From contig JAVCCL010000026.1 in assembly GCA_030765505.1 (NCBI GenBank), forward strand, positions 1 to 34,678: 34,678 bases of DNA, in the 5' to 3' direction. Both the position numbers and the translations under genes were made by a program. This stretch comes from Candidatus Kaelpia imicola (GTDB lineage: Bacteria > Omnitrophota > Gorgyraeia > Kaelpiales > Kaelpiaceae). Positions 24,092 to 33,965 of the stretch are shown piece by piece; position 1 is the first letter of the stretch, and every line of letters begins with the position of its first letter. Below the pieces are notes generated by a model that saw only the letters and a program-made list of their open reading frames with translations, was not told where the DNA came from and made no database searches.

Positions 24092-24872
24092 AATATTATT
24101 GGCTAAAAAAGAGCAGATAAGAGAGGCGAAAGAGAGATTGCCGCTAACTGAACTAAGAGAAGAGGTAGAGAATAAAGCTACCGCTAAGAGCCGTTTTCTC
24201 AAGGCTCTTAAGGATGATAACTCAGAGATTAAGATTATCGCTGAGATTAAGAAGGCTTCTCCTTCAGCAGGTGATATCTTAAGTTCTGATGCCGATATAC
24301 TTGAGCTGGCTAAGCTCTATCGTATGAATGGGGTAAGCTGCATCTCAGTGTTGAGTGAGAAGAAGTTTTTTAAAGGTTCTCTCTGGGATTTAAAATTGGT
24401 TAAAGAGAGTATAAGCCTGCCTGTTTTAAGAAAAGATTTTATAATAGACGAGTATCAGATCTATGAGAGCAAGTATTTTTTGGCAGATGCAATATTGTTA
24501 ATTGCCAGAATTCTTGAGCCTGGGGAGTTAGGCAGGTTCTCAGACCTGGCTAAGAGTTTAGGGTTAGATATACTTTTTGAGGTTTATGACATTTCGGATT
24601 TAGATAAAGTTATGGATTTAAACCCGGATATTGTCGGTGTAAATAACAGAGATTTAGAGAGTCTGGAAATCAGCTTTGCCAGCTCAGAGGAACTCATTGG
24701 ACAGATACCGAAAGAGGTATTTAAGATTTCTGCAAGCGGTATCAAGAGCCATAATGATATTCTTTACCTCAAGAGTCTTGGGGCAGACGGTTTTTTAATC
24801 GGAGAATCTATTTTGAAGGTTGACGATAGAGCAAAGTATATAAGGGAGCTGCTGGGCTATGGTAAGGGTTAA
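24075..24872 (+). CDS. trpC: Indole-3-glycerol phosphate synthase
   Basis: Converts CdRP to indole-3-glycerol phosphate with loss of CO2. 265-residue TIM barrel with EIKKASPSAG (catalytic Lys), the SVLSEKKFFKGS loop, LRKDFIIDEYQIYES, GVNNRDLESLEI, and phosphate-binding SASGIKSHNDILYLKSLGADGFLIGES. It is overlapped by trpD at its start and overlaps trpF by 14 nt. An unfused TrpC, separate from TrpF. Confidence 0.95.
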   Translation: MSLLNEILLAKKEQIREAKERLPLTELREEVENKATAKSRFLKALKDDNSEIKIIAEIKKASPSAGDILSSDADILELAKLYRMNGVSCISVLSEKKFFKGSLWDLKLVKESISLPVLRKDFIIDEYQIYESKYFLADAILLIARILEPGELGRFSDLAKSLGLDILFEVYDISDLDKVMDLNPDIVGVNNRDLESLEISFASSEELIGQIPKEVFKISASGIKSHNDILYLKSLGADGFLIGESILKVDDRAKYIRELLGYGKG

Positions 24873-25497
24873 GTTCTGCGGAATAACAAGGAGTTCTGAT
24901 GCGCTGGCTGCCTCCAGGCTTGGCATACATGCTTTAGGTTTTATTTTTGTAAAAGAGACTCCCCGTTATATTAGTCCTGATAATGCGGCTGAGATTGTAA
25001 ATGTTCTCTCTCCTATGGTTATGAGAGTGGGTATATTTATGAATCCGGAAATATCTGAAGTAGAGAACATAGCCGGTAAATGCAGGCTGGATATTATTCA
25101 GCTGCACGGCGAAGAGAGCAGCTGTCTCTGTTCTCAGATCAAAGAGAGTTACAGAGTGATAAAGACGTTAAGAGTAAAGAGCAGAGCTGTCTTAGATGAG
25201 ATCCCGAAATATAAAGATGCTGCAGATGCAATACTCCTTGATACTTTTAGCGAGAGAGCTGCCGGAGGAACAGGGGAGAGTTTTAATTGGGAGATAGCCA
25301 GAGATGCAAGAAGCTTTGGACTGCCTATCATCTTATCGGGCGGGCTTAACCCCAATAATATAAGAGATGCCGTTAAAGAGGCAAATCCTTATGCAGTAGA
25401 TGTCTCTTCAGGTATTGAGCAGTCGCCCGGAGTTAAAGACCAGGAGCTGATGGGAAGGTTTATAGCTTCAATATGGGAAGAGGAATGGGGCTTCTGA
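24859..25497 (+). CDS. trpF: Phosphoribosylanthranilate isomerase
   Basis: Amadori rearrangement of phosphoribosylanthranilate to CdRP. 212-residue TIM barrel opening VKFCGITRSSDA, with the catalytic Cys. IIQLHGEES, ILLDTFSERAAGGTGESFNW (catalytic Asp), LSGGLNPNNI and VDVSSGIEQSPGVKD form the phosphate-binding region. It overlaps both trpC and the following DUF4416 gene. Confidence 0.95.
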   Translation: MVRVKFCGITRSSDALAASRLGIHALGFIFVKETPRYISPDNAAEIVNVLSPMVMRVGIFMNPEISEVENIAGKCRLDIIQLHGEESSCLCSQIKESYRVIKTLRVKSRAVLDEIPKYKDAADAILLDTFSERAAGGTGESFNWEIARDARSFGLPIILSGGLNPNNIRDAVKEANPYAVDVSSGIEQSPGVKDQELMGRFIASIWEEEWGF

Positions 25498-26009
25498 GAG
25501 AGGCTCGGCCTGTAAAATTGATAATAGCCATGCTTGTAAATAAGGTAGGCCTCTTTGAGAGAGCAGAGAGAGTTTTAGTTAGAAAGTTTGGCGCAATAGA
25601 TTATGAGAGCAGAGTACTGGATTTTAATGTTACTAACTATTATAAGGATGAGATGGGAGACAATCTGCTGCGAAAGTTCCTAAGTTTTAAGCGGCTGATT
25701 TCACCAGGCAGGTTAAGAGAGATAAAACTTTATACAAATAGACTGGAGAAGAGATTTATGAGTAATAATAATAGAGATCTCAATCTGGATCCCGGTTATA
25801 TTAATGAGGGAAAAGTAGTTCTGGCTTCTACTAAAGATAACCTTCAGAGGTTTTATCTGGGTAGAGGTGTATATGGAGAGGTTACTCTATACCTTAAAGG
25901 CGGGGAGTATCAGGACCTTGTTTGGACATACCCTGATTATAAGAGCCCTGAATATAAGAAAATTTTTAGTGAGATACGAGTATTATTTCGCAAACAGATA
26001 GGAAGGTGA
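25473..26009 (+). CDS. DUF4416 family protein embedded in the trp operon
   Basis: 178 residues (174 if the ATG at 25485 is used; neither has a clear ribosome site). Recognised as DUF4416 from recalled family features: PVKLIIAMLVNKVGLFERAERVLVRKFG, VTNYYKDEMG, FLSFKRLISP, LYTNRLEKRF, NLDPGYINEGKVVLASTKDN and YGEVTLYLKGGEYQDLVWTYPDY. It is soluble with no signal peptide. The function of the family is unknown. It overlaps trpF by 25 nt and ends 3 nt before trpB, so it is co-translated with the pathway. This suggests, but does not show, a link to tryptophan synthesis. Confidence 0.85.
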   Translation: MGRGMGLLREARPVKLIIAMLVNKVGLFERAERVLVRKFGAIDYESRVLDFNVTNYYKDEMGDNLLRKFLSFKRLISPGRLREIKLYTNRLEKRFMSNNNRDLNLDPGYINEGKVVLASTKDNLQRFYLGRGVYGEVTLYLKGGEYQDLVWTYPDYKSPEYKKIFSEIRVLFRKQIGR

Positions 26010-26012
26010 TAG

Positions 26013-27188
26013 ATGTTGCCGGATAAAAAAGGATATTTTTTGGATTTCGGAGGAAAGTTTGTTCCCGAGACTTTAATGGCGGCCTTGGATGAGCTGGATA
26101 AAAGTTACGCAAGGATTAAAAAGACTAAGAAGTTCAGGAATATGCTCAACCTCTATCTTAGAGATTATGTCGGAAGACCGACACCTCTATACTTTGCTCG
26201 AAACCTTTCTAAAAAATTAGGTTTTAAGATCTATCTTAAAAGAGAGGATCTTGCGCATACAGGCGCCCATAAGATAAATAATACGATTGCTCAGGTGATT
26301 TTGGCAAAGATGATGGGTAAAGAACGCATAATAGCAGAGACAGGAGCAGGTCAGCATGGTGTAGCTGCAGCAACAGCAGCAGCATTATTCAGTCTGCCCT
26401 GCGTTGTCTATATGGGGGAGGAAGATATAAAGAGGCAGAGTTTAAATGTCTTCAGGATGAAGCTTTTGGGAGCTGAAGTTATAAAAGTAGTCTCCGGCAG
26501 CCGTACTTTAAAAGATGCAATAAACGAAGCTATGAGAGACTGGGTTACCAATATAGAGAGCACCCATTATGTTATAGGTTCGGTCATGGGTCCCCATCCT
26601 TATCCGATGATTGTAAGAGACTTTCAGATAGTAATAGGGGAAGAGGCGAAGGTGCAGATGGAGAGAGCTGAGAAGAGATTGCCTGACTACCTTATAGCTT
26701 GTGTAGGAGGGGGGAGCAATGCCATCGGGTTGTTTCATCCATTTTTTAAAAATAAGAAGGTGAAGTTTATCGGAGTTGAAGCGGCTGGAGATGGATTAAA
26801 TACGCATAGGCATGGAGCTACTCTCTGTAAAGGTAAGATAGGGGTCTTTCAAGGTTCTAAGAGCTACCTCCTTCAAGATCAGAATGGACAGATAGAGATT
26901 GCCCACTCAGTTTCAGCCGGGCTTGATTATCCGGGGGTTGGACCGGAACATTCCTACTATAAAGAGATAGGGCGTGCAGAATATCATGCGGTAACTGATA
27001 AGATAGCGCTTTTGGGATTTAAACTTCTCTCTGATTTAGAGGGTATCATTCCTGCTTTGGAACCTGCTCATGTAATAGGTTATATACTTCAGAACAGAAA
27101 CCGTTTTAAACCCAGAGATGTTGCGATTATATCTCTATCGGGAAGAGGAGATAAAGATATAGATATCGTAAAGGAGTATCTAATATGA
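26013..27188 (+). CDS. trpB: Tryptophan synthase beta chain
   Basis: PLP-dependent joining of indole with serine. 391 residues, normal for the TrpB1 type. The PLP Lys lies in [16 protein letters not shown]; other motifs are [45 protein letters not shown] (phosphate loop) and [25 protein letters not shown] precedes the ATG. It overlaps trpA by 4 nt (ATGA), consistent with an alpha2-beta2 complex. Confidence 0.97.
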   Translation: MLPDKKGYFLDFGGKFVPETLMAALDELDKSYARIKKTKKFRNMLNLYLRDYVGRPTPLYFARNLSKKLGFKIYLKREDLAHTGAHKINNTIAQVILAKMMGKERIIAETGAGQHGVAAATAAALFSLPCVVYMGEEDIKRQSLNVFRMKLLGAEVIKVVSGSRTLKDAINEAMRDWVTNIESTHYVIGSVMGPHPYPMIVRDFQIVIGEEAKVQMERAEKRLPDYLIACVGGGSNAIGLFHPFFKNKKVKFIGVEAAGDGLNTHRHGATLCKGKIGVFQGSKSYLLQDQNGQIEIAHSVSAGLDYPGVGPEHSYYKEIGRAEYHAVTDKIALLGFKLLSDLEGIIPALEPAHVIGYILQNRNRFKPRDVAIISLSGRGDKDIDIVKEYLI

Positions 27189-27985
27189 CGGGTCTTCAGA
27201 AGCAATTAATGGAAAAGGTTTCGCGGGGTGAGAAGCTCTTTATACCCTATATAACATTTGCTTATCCTGATATGAAGCTATTCCGCAATCTTTTAAAGAT
27301 ACTCCAGGAGAACGGTGCTGATGCAATTGAGATAGGAATACCATTCTCCGACCCTGTTGCAGATGGGCCTACTATCCAGAATGCTTCTGCTAAATCTCTT
27401 AAGAGAGGGGCTTCGCTTCGGAAAGCATTTATCGAACTTAAAAAGATAAGAAGCAATATAGAGATTCCGGTTCTCTTCATGAGTTACTATAACCCTATTC
27501 TGGCATTGGGTAAAGATAGATTCTTTAAGCTTTCTCAGGATTGCGGGTTAAGCGGGGTTGTGATACCGGATCTTCCGCTGGAGGAGGCAGGAGAGTTTAC
27601 TCAGGAGGCAAAGGGTTCTGGTCTCGCTATAGCATCTTTTATCTCACCTACTACATTAAAAGATAGGATCAGGAAGATAGATAGAGAGTGCAGTGGTTTT
27701 ATCTACTATATATCTTTAACCGGTGTTACAGGTGTCAGGGATATCTTCTCGGGTAATATCATTAGCAGAATAAGAGAAGTAAAGAAGATGGTCTCTAATC
27801 CGCTCTGTGTCGGTTTCGGTATCTCGGGAGAGAGTCAGGTGTTAGAGATTAAGAAAACAGCCGATGGGGTTATCATAGGCAGTGCAATTATTAAAATAAT
27901 CGATCAAAATATAGGAGATAAGAGCAAAACAATAAAAGAGATAGCGCTGTTTTCCAGGAAGATAAGGAAGGCTCTTGATGAGTAG
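27185..27985 (+). CDS. trpA: Tryptophan synthase alpha chain
   Basis: Cleaves indole-3-glycerol phosphate to indole. 266-residue TIM barrel with [21 protein letters not shown] (catalytic Glu and Asp), [26 protein letters not shown] and the phosphate-binding [10 protein letters not shown]. The entry YITFAYPD replaces the more common YVTAGDP block. It overlaps ruvX by 8 nt, so tryptophan genes run on without a break into unrelated housekeeping genes. Confidence 0.95.
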   Translation: MTGLQKQLMEKVSRGEKLFIPYITFAYPDMKLFRNLLKILQENGADAIEIGIPFSDPVADGPTIQNASAKSLKRGASLRKAFIELKKIRSNIEIPVLFMSYYNPILALGKDRFFKLSQDCGLSGVVIPDLPLEEAGEFTQEAKGSGLAIASFISPTTLKDRIRKIDRECSGFIYYISLTGVTGVRDIFSGNIISRIREVKKMVSNPLCVGFGISGESQVLEIKKTADGVIIGSAIIKIIDQNIGDKSKTIKEIALFSRKIRKALDE

Positions 27986-28400
27986 GATATTAGCACTTGA
28001 CTTTGGAGCTAAAAGAGTCGGAGTGGCTATATCTGATCCTCTGGGAATATTTGCTCAGGGGCTGAATACTTTCAATATTAGAGGCAAGGCAGATCTTTTA
28101 ACCAAACTCTCCAGATATTTTAACAGCTATGAGATAGCTGAAGTTATAATAGGAAATCCTCTGAATAATCAGGGAGAGGATTCTAAGTTATCTCAGGAGA
28201 TAAAAAAGTTTGCTAAGATTCTTGGTGAGAATAGAGAAGTAAAGGTGATCCTCTGGGATGAGCGCTACTCCACAAAAGAGGCTGAAACTATCCTTAAGAG
28301 CTTAAATAGTAGAAATATAAAGTCTCAAGTTGATAAAGTAGCTGCTCAGATAATCCTGCAATCATACTTGGAAAGGATAAGAAGTGAAAGGGGCATTTAG
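27978..28400 (+). CDS. ruvX: RuvX/YqgF putative Holliday junction resolvase / pre-16S rRNA nuclease
   Basis: 140 residues from ATG at 27978. RNase H-like fold with LALDFGAKRVGVAISDPLG (first catalytic Asp), EVIIGNPLNNQG, VKVILWDERYSTKEAE (Glu) and VDKVAAQIILQSYLE (last Asp). YqgF proteins process the 5' end of 16S rRNA and have been proposed as resolvases. Overlaps trpA by 8 nt and the protease gene by 17 nt. Confidence 0.93.
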   Translation: MSRILALDFGAKRVGVAISDPLGIFAQGLNTFNIRGKADLLTKLSRYFNSYEIAEVIIGNPLNNQGEDSKLSQEIKKFAKILGENREVKVILWDERYSTKEAETILKSLNSRNIKSQVDKVAAQIILQSYLERIRSERGI

Positions 28401-29454
28401 AATACTTAAAGTATGGGATATAGATATAAATATCCATATAACTTTTTTCGTTTTACCGATTTTTTTCTGGTATATATACGGATTGACCGGTCTCTTTATA
28501 ATCTTTGCAGTATTTACATGCGTTGCGGCTCATGAGTTGACTCATAGTGTTATTGCAAAGAGTTTCGGTGTTGAGGTAGATAAGATAACGCTGCTTCCTA
28601 TAGGCGGTATAGCCAATATGCGCTCTTTTCCTCAAACATCAAAGCAGGAGTTTATAATATCCATCTCTGGACCTCTCTTCAATATTTTACTGGCAGTTGT
28701 TCTCTACCTGCCTTTGAAAGCAATCTTAGGTTTTGAGGTTTTGATGCATCCTAATCCTGGAACCTGGCCAGGAGCAGTTGCTTATGCTTTTTGGGTCAAT
28801 CCTGTCTTGGCAGGCTTCAATCTTCTCCCGGCTTTTCCAATGGATGGCGGCAGAATATTAAGATCGCTCCTGGCAATTAAACTCTCTTATAAGAAGGCTA
28901 CAAAGATAGCAGCAGTCTTTGGACATATATTTGCGCTGATATTTGCGTTTATAGCATTATTGATGCAGCCGCCTAACCTAATATTGCTTTTAATAGCATT
29001 CTTTATATTTCAAGCCGCATCTCAGGAGGATTCAGCAGCCGCTTTAAAAGATACCTTAGACAGGGTGAATGTGGGAGATGTTCTGGTAGATAAATTATAT
29101 ACCATATCTTCTCAGGCCAAGATGGAAGAGGTTTTGAATATTGCTCTAGATGTTGCCCAAAAAGATTTCCCCGCATTAGACTCAAGCGACAATACGGTTG
29201 GTTTCTTGCCGCGTGAAAAAGTAGTTGCGGCAGCGGGAAGTAAAGAGCTGGATAGAAAGGTGGAAGATTTTATGCTCAAGGAGTTCATATCTTTAAAGAG
29301 CAGAGAGCCGCTCTCTTCTGCCTATGTTAAGATGGAAAACAGCAAGTTAAAAGCTTTGCCGGTCATAGATGATGGAGTTTTAAAAGGTGTTTTGACGTTA
29401 GAGGATATAAGTAAGGTATATAGACTCTATTCGAGAGATAGAGGCAGGAGGTAA
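28384..29454 (+). CDS. Site-2 protease family M50 metalloprotease with C-terminal CBS pair
   Basis: 356 residues, GTG start with an AAAGGAT-type ribosome site. Membrane spans at about 18-48, 90-110, 125-150 and 175-215. The zinc site is HELTH (His50, Glu51, His54), and the second motif is NLLPAFPMDGG (Asp154). Two CBS repeats follow at about 225-350 (VGDVLVDKLYTISSQA, VEDFMLKEFISLKSREPL, LPVIDDGVLKGVLTLEDI). The M50B plus CBS layout is a known intramembrane protease type (SpoIVFB/S2P-like), in which CBS domains may sense nucleotides. The substrate is unknown; no sigma/anti-sigma pair is nearby. Confidence 0.9.
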   Translation: MKGAFRILKVWDIDINIHITFFVLPIFFWYIYGLTGLFIIFAVFTCVAAHELTHSVIAKSFGVEVDKITLLPIGGIANMRSFPQTSKQEFIISISGPLFNILLAVVLYLPLKAILGFEVLMHPNPGTWPGAVAYAFWVNPVLAGFNLLPAFPMDGGRILRSLLAIKLSYKKATKIAAVFGHIFALIFAFIALLMQPPNLILLLIAFFIFQAASQEDSAAALKDTLDRVNVGDVLVDKLYTISSQAKMEEVLNIALDVAQKDFPALDSSDNTVGFLPREKVVAAAGSKELDRKVEDFMLKEFISLKSREPLSSAYVKMENSKLKALPVIDDGVLKGVLTLEDISKVYRLYSRDRGRR

Positions 29455-29461
29455 GGATAGA

Positions 29462-30166
29462 ATGTTATACTATCCAGATATTAAGGTTGCACCTTCAATA
29501 TTGTCGGCAGACTATTCTAACTTAGAGCGGGATTTAAAAGATCTGGAAGATAAGGGTGCAGATCTCTTCCATATCGATATTATGGATGGGCATTTTGTCC
29601 CGAACCTAACAATAGGCCCTGGAGTAATCAAAGATATCAGGAAGATTACCGATCTAGTATTGGATGTACACCTTATGATTGAGGATCCTGAGTTTTTTAT
29701 TCCGAAGTTTATAGATGCCGGGGCTGATATAATAGACTTCCATGTTGAAGCATTTTTAAAAGAAAGAAAGCTGAACTTAAAGAAACTTACTGAAGTATAT
29801 AACGGAGTAAAAGGAGTTCGCAAGGGCTTGACAATAAACCCGCCTACAGATGTTGCTTATTTTAAAAAGATATTGGCCAATATAGACTTGGATTTTATAC
29901 TTATCATGTCGGTTAATCCAGGTTTCGGTGGACAGGCTTTTATAGTCCGGGTCTTAGATAAGGTAAGAACGTTAAGAGAGGAATATGGTTTTAAAGGCGA
30001 TATTCAGATAGACGGCGGTATAAACGCAGAGACCTCATCTCCCGCTCTAGAGGCGGGGTGTAATATTTTAGTCACAGGTAACTATATACTTAATGCTCTT
30101 GATAGAGGAGAGGCTATGTCTAAACTTAGGAATAATATATCTAATTATAAAGGAGGAGCTGGATGA
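29462..30166 (+). CDS. rpe: Ribulose-phosphate 3-epimerase
   Basis: Interconverts ribulose-5-phosphate and xylulose-5-phosphate in the pentose phosphate pathway. 234-residue TIM barrel: VAPSILSADYSNLERDL, HIDIMDGHFVPNLTIGP, VLDVHLMIEDPE, DFHVEA, ILIMSVNPGFGGQAF and IQIDGGINAETSS, with both catalytic Asp residues and the metal His residues present. Ends in a TGA overlapping the next ATG (ATGA). Confidence 0.95.
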   Translation: MLYYPDIKVAPSILSADYSNLERDLKDLEDKGADLFHIDIMDGHFVPNLTIGPGVIKDIRKITDLVLDVHLMIEDPEFFIPKFIDAGADIIDFHVEAFLKERKLNLKKLTEVYNGVKGVRKGLTINPPTDVAYFKKILANIDLDFILIMSVNPGFGGQAFIVRVLDKVRTLREEYGFKGDIQIDGGINAETSSPALEAGCNILVTGNYILNALDRGEAMSKLRNNISNYKGGAG

Positions 30167-31572
30167 TAAGGTTTGGTACCGATGGATGGCGTGCTGTCAT
30201 TGGAGATGAATATACATTTCAGAACGTAAAGAGGGTGGCACAGGCATATGCTAAGAGTTTGAAATCAAAAAAGAAAAGAGACCTGAGGGTTGCAGTTGGT
30301 TTTGATACCAGATTTCTCTCTCCTGAATTTGCAAAAGCAGCAGCAGCAGTATTAGCTGCAAATGGAATAAAAGTTGATCTGTTTAAAACAGTTCTCCCTT
30401 CTCCTTCGCTCTGTTTGACAATAATTAACAAGGGATTATCAGGCGGGCTTATGATAACTGCAAGTCATAACCCTTACAATTTCAACGGAATAAAGATAAA
30501 AACTGAAAAAGGTTCGCCTGCTTCAGGAGAGGATACAGAGAGAGTAGAGAGATTGATTGGAACGTCAGCTTTAAAAGAGCTTGATTTTGAAGAGGCTAAA
30601 AAGACAAAGAAAATAAGAGAGGTTGAATATAGGCAGGAGTATCTAAAACATCTTAAGTCTTACGTAGATTTTAATTTGATAAAGAGTAAGTCTTTAAAAA
30701 TCATTCATGATTCTATGTATGGTGCCGGTGGAAACCTGATAGCAGAGCTATTTAAGGATACCAAAGTTACTGTGGATACGATCAGAGGAGAGGTAAATCC
30801 TTCTTTCTGCGGAATAAGTCCTGAGCCGATACCTAAGAATCTATCTTTGACAATAAAAGAGATGAAAAAGAGAGAGTATGACCTGGCTATTGTAACGGAT
30901 GGAGATGGAGACAGGATAGGGGCAGTTTTGCCGGGAGGTAAATTCTTATCCCCCGGCTGGATAATGGCGCTTCTTCTGATACATTTTGTCAAAAACAGAA
31001 AAGAGAGGGGAGCGGTAGTTAAGACTCTCTCTAATAGCTCTCTGATAAAGAAGATAGCCTCTGATTACGGCCTTAAGCTCTATGAGACCCCTGTAGGTTT
31101 TAAGCATATTGCAGAGATAATGCAGCAGCAGGATGTTCTTATAGGGGGTGAAGAATCAGGTGGAATTGGGTTTAAAGATTATATACCCGAAAGAGATGGC
31201 ATCTTAAGCGGTCTATTGCTCATTGAGATGATGGCTTATGAAAATAGAGGTATTGAAGAGATCGTCTCTAGTGTTGAGAAGAAATTTGGGAACTATCATT
31301 ACCAAAGAATAGATATAGATTATTCTGAAAGGTTGAAATCAAAATTATTTCAAAAGTTCAAACGTAAGAAGATTAAGAAGATAGCAGGTTACGATGTTGT
31401 GAATTATGAAGATTATGACGGCGTAAAGTTCACTCTTAAAGACGGAAGCTGGCTTATCTTCAGGTTCTCTGGTACTGAGCCGATATTAAGGGTATATTCA
31501 GAAGCAAAATCAATTAAAAAAGTTAAGGAGCTGCTTGATTTCGGTAGTAAATTTGCATTATCGATAAAGTAG
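30163..31572 (+). CDS. Phosphoglucomutase/phosphomannomutase family protein
   Basis: 469-residue alpha-D-phosphohexomutase with the four family signatures: catalytic phosphoserine loop ITASHNPYNFNGIKIK, metal-binding VTDGDGDRIGAV, sugar-binding GGEESGGIG and phosphate-binding RFSGTEPILRVYSEA. Starts directly at IRFGTDGWRAVIGDEYTF. The family cannot be split into glucose, mannose or glucosamine mutase from motifs alone. The full-length GTDGWR type is often annotated as phosphoglucomutase/phosphomannomutase. GGAGG lies before the ATG inside the end of rpe. Confidence 0.92.
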   Translation: MIRFGTDGWRAVIGDEYTFQNVKRVAQAYAKSLKSKKKRDLRVAVGFDTRFLSPEFAKAAAAVLAANGIKVDLFKTVLPSPSLCLTIINKGLSGGLMITASHNPYNFNGIKIKTEKGSPASGEDTERVERLIGTSALKELDFEEAKKTKKIREVEYRQEYLKHLKSYVDFNLIKSKSLKIIHDSMYGAGGNLIAELFKDTKVTVDTIRGEVNPSFCGISPEPIPKNLSLTIKEMKKREYDLAIVTDGDGDRIGAVLPGGKFLSPGWIMALLLIHFVKNRKERGAVVKTLSNSSLIKKIASDYGLKLYETPVGFKHIAEIMQQQDVLIGGEESGGIGFKDYIPERDGILSGLLLIEMMAYENRGIEEIVSSVEKKFGNYHYQRIDIDYSERLKSKLFQKFKRKKIKKIAGYDVVNYEDYDGVKFTLKDGSWLIFRFSGTEPILRVYSEAKSIKKVKELLDFGSKFALSIK

Positions 31573-31581
31573 TAAGGTCTG

Positions 31582-33372
31582 ATGGATAAAAAACTAATAA
31601 GAAATTTTTCTATAATAGCGCATATTGACCACGGTAAGTCTACTCTGGCTGATAGATTGCTCTTATATACCGGAGCTATAACAAAGCGCGAATTTAAAGC
31701 TCAGATATTAGATGATATGGAATTAGAGAGAGAGAGAGGTATAACGATAAAAGCATCTGCGGTAAGGCTCTGGCATAGAGAGGGCGGCAAAAATTATCAG
31801 CTTAATTTAATAGATACGCCAGGCCATGTGGATTTTACATCTGAGGTGACCAAGTCAATCTCTTGTTCTGAAGCCGCGCTTTTAATTATTGATGCTGCAC
31901 AGGGCGTAGAAGCGCAGACAGTAGCAAATCTTCATTTTGCGCTGGAGAGAGACTTAAAGATTATACCGGTAATAAACAAAATAGACCTTCCCAATGCAAG
32001 GGTTGATGAGGTTGAACAGCAGGTAGAAGATATACTGCAGATAGAGAGAAGAGATATCCTGAAGACCAGCGCCAAGGAGGGTCTAGGGATAAAAGAGATA
32101 CTGGATAAAATAGTGCAAGATGTGCCAGCTCCAGCAGGGAAAGAAGAGAGCCCTTTAAAAGCGATGGTATTTGACTCTTACTTTGATGTCTATAGAGGAG
32201 TTATCCTATATTTAAGAGTCTTCGATGGTTCTATCAAGTCTGGAGATAGAATAAGATTGTTCTCTCAAAATAGTGAATACGATGTTGAGGAGGTAGGGAT
32301 ATTGACTCCCTATCCTGAGAAGGTCGACTCTTTAGGTGTGGGAGAGGTCGGCTTTATAGCAGCAGGCATAAGGTCTCCGCGTGATGTTATATCTGGTGAT
32401 ACTGTAACCTCTGTTTTAAATCCTGCAGGGGAACCTCTTTCGGGATTTAGAAAGCCTAAACCTATGGTCTATGCCGGGCTCTATCCTGTAAATAGTTCTG
32501 ATTTTACGTTATTTAGAGACTCCCTGGAAAAACTATCTTTAACCGATTCCGCTTTAACTTTTGAACCTGAAAATTCACCTGCTCTTGGTCCGGGATTTAG
32601 ATCCGGGTTTTTAGGGTTGCTGCATATGGATATAATTCAGGAGAGATTGGAGAGAGAGTTTGATATAGATATTATCATTACCACTCCCAATGTAAAGTAT
32701 ATTATGGTTAAAAAAGACGGAGCGGAGATAGAGCTTGATACTCCGGCAAAGTTTATCAACTCTAAAGAGATAAAAATTTTAGAACCCTTTGTTAAGGCTT
32801 ATATTTTGGTGCCTACTGAGTCTATAGGCTCTGTTATGGAGCTTTCTCAGACACGCCGCGGAACATACAAAACCACAGAGTACTACGGTAAGGATAGAGT
32901 GGGTATAGTTTACGAGCTTCCTCTTGCCGAGATCCTTGTTGATTTTCATGATAAGATAAAATCGATCACGAGCGGTTACGGTTCTCTGGATTATGAGTTT
33001 TTGGAATATAGAGAGGTTAACTTAGTAAGGATAGACGTATTACTAAACGGCGAATCATGTGAGGCGCTCTCTGTTTTGATCAATAAAGAGAAGTCACAAT
33101 ACAAAGGTAGGCAGCTTGTACATCAATTGCGTTCGATAATACCTAAGCAGTTATTCGAAGTGGCGGTTCAGGCTGCGATAGGCAGTAAGGTTGTTGCCAG
33201 AGAGACAGTACCCCCCTTAAAAAAACATGTCACAGGTAAATGTTATGGCGGTGATATAACAAGAAAGAGAAAATTATGGAATAGGCAGAGTGAGGGTAAG
33301 AAACGTATGAAGAAATTTGGTAAGGTTGATATTCCGCAGGAGGCATTCTTAGCGATGTTAAAATTGGATTAA
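31582..33372 (+). CDS. lepA: Elongation factor 4 (LepA)
   Basis: 596-residue translational GTPase, normal EF4 length. G domain at the N-terminus: IAHIDHGKSTLADRLL, DDMELERERGITIKAS, DTPGHVDFTSEV, NKIDLPNA. Domains 2, 3 and 5 follow. The LepA-specific C-terminal domain is present, with the basic CYGGDITRKRKLWNRQSEGKKRMKKFG block and IPQEAFLAMLKLD end. EF4 acts on the ribosome during initiation or under stress. Confidence 0.97.
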   Translation: MDKKLIRNFSIIAHIDHGKSTLADRLLLYTGAITKREFKAQILDDMELERERGITIKASAVRLWHREGGKNYQLNLIDTPGHVDFTSEVTKSISCSEAALLIIDAAQGVEAQTVANLHFALERDLKIIPVINKIDLPNARVDEVEQQVEDILQIERRDILKTSAKEGLGIKEILDKIVQDVPAPAGKEESPLKAMVFDSYFDVYRGVILYLRVFDGSIKSGDRIRLFSQNSEYDVEEVGILTPYPEKVDSLGVGEVGFIAAGIRSPRDVISGDTVTSVLNPAGEPLSGFRKPKPMVYAGLYPVNSSDFTLFRDSLEKLSLTDSALTFEPENSPALGPGFRSGFLGLLHMDIIQERLEREFDIDIIITTPNVKYIMVKKDGAEIELDTPAKFINSKEIKILEPFVKAYILVPTESIGSVMELSQTRRGTYKTTEYYGKDRVGIVYELPLAEILVDFHDKIKSITSGYGSLDYEFLEYREVNLVRIDVLLNGESCEALSVLINKEKSQYKGRQLVHQLRSIIPKQLFEVAVQAAIGSKVVARETVPPLKKHVTGKCYGGDITRKRKLWNRQSEGKKRMKKFGKVDIPQEAFLAMLKLD

Positions 33373-33382
33373 GGAGATGGTC

Positions 33383-33964
33383 ATGGAAATATATAATCTC
33401 ATATTAAATCGCAGATCTGTTAGAAAGTTTAAACAGAATAAAATCAATATTGCAACATTGAAAAAGATTGTAAATGCAGGCAGGGTTGCACCATCTGCTG
33501 CAAACCTTCAATTTATTGAATATATAATAGTAAATGAAGAGGAGGTAGCAGCCAAGATCTTTCCCCATACCAAGTGGGCTGTATATATCCAGCCGGAGGG
33601 CGGGCCTAGTGCTATAGAGAGCCCCAGTGTTTATATTGCCATTTTAATCAACCTCAAGAAGAGCCCCAATCCGGATTTAAGAGATATAGGCGCAGCTGCA
33701 GAGAATATAATGCTTGCGGCCGAGAGTTTTTCGCTTTCATCCTGCTGGCTTGGAGCAATAGATGAAAAAGAGCTCTCCAGGATATTTAAATTGCCTGGCG
33801 GTATAAAGCTGGATTCTCTTATTGGGTTAGGCTATGGTAGTGAGAGCCCCAGGATGCTGAATTCTGACAAGGATATTAAGTATTGGCGAGACAAGAGAGG
33901 GCAACTCTTTGTTCCCAAGAGAAGCTTTGAAAAGATAGCTCACTTTAATAGATACCTTAAATAG
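33383..33964 (+). CDS. Nitroreductase family FMN oxidoreductase
   Basis: 193 residues from ATG at 33383, chosen over ATG at 33377 because AAGGAG at 33371-33376 is 6 nt away from the former and touches the latter. The N-terminal FMN-binding motif is NRRSVRKFKQNKI, then GRVAPSAANLQ, IGAAAENIMLAAESFSLSSCWLGAI and a C-terminal GLGYGSESPRM. Substrate unknown; nitroreductase-fold proteins reduce nitro compounds, quinones or flavins. It begins 10 nt after the lepA stop. Confidence 0.9.
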   Translation: MEIYNLILNRRSVRKFKQNKINIATLKKIVNAGRVAPSAANLQFIEYIIVNEEEVAAKIFPHTKWAVYIQPEGGPSAIESPSVYIAILINLKKSPNPDLRDIGAAAENIMLAAESFSLSSCWLGAIDEKELSRIFKLPGGIKLDSLIGLGYGSESPRMLNSDKDIKYWRDKRGQLFVPKRSFEKIAHFNRYLK

Positions 33965-33965
33965 G

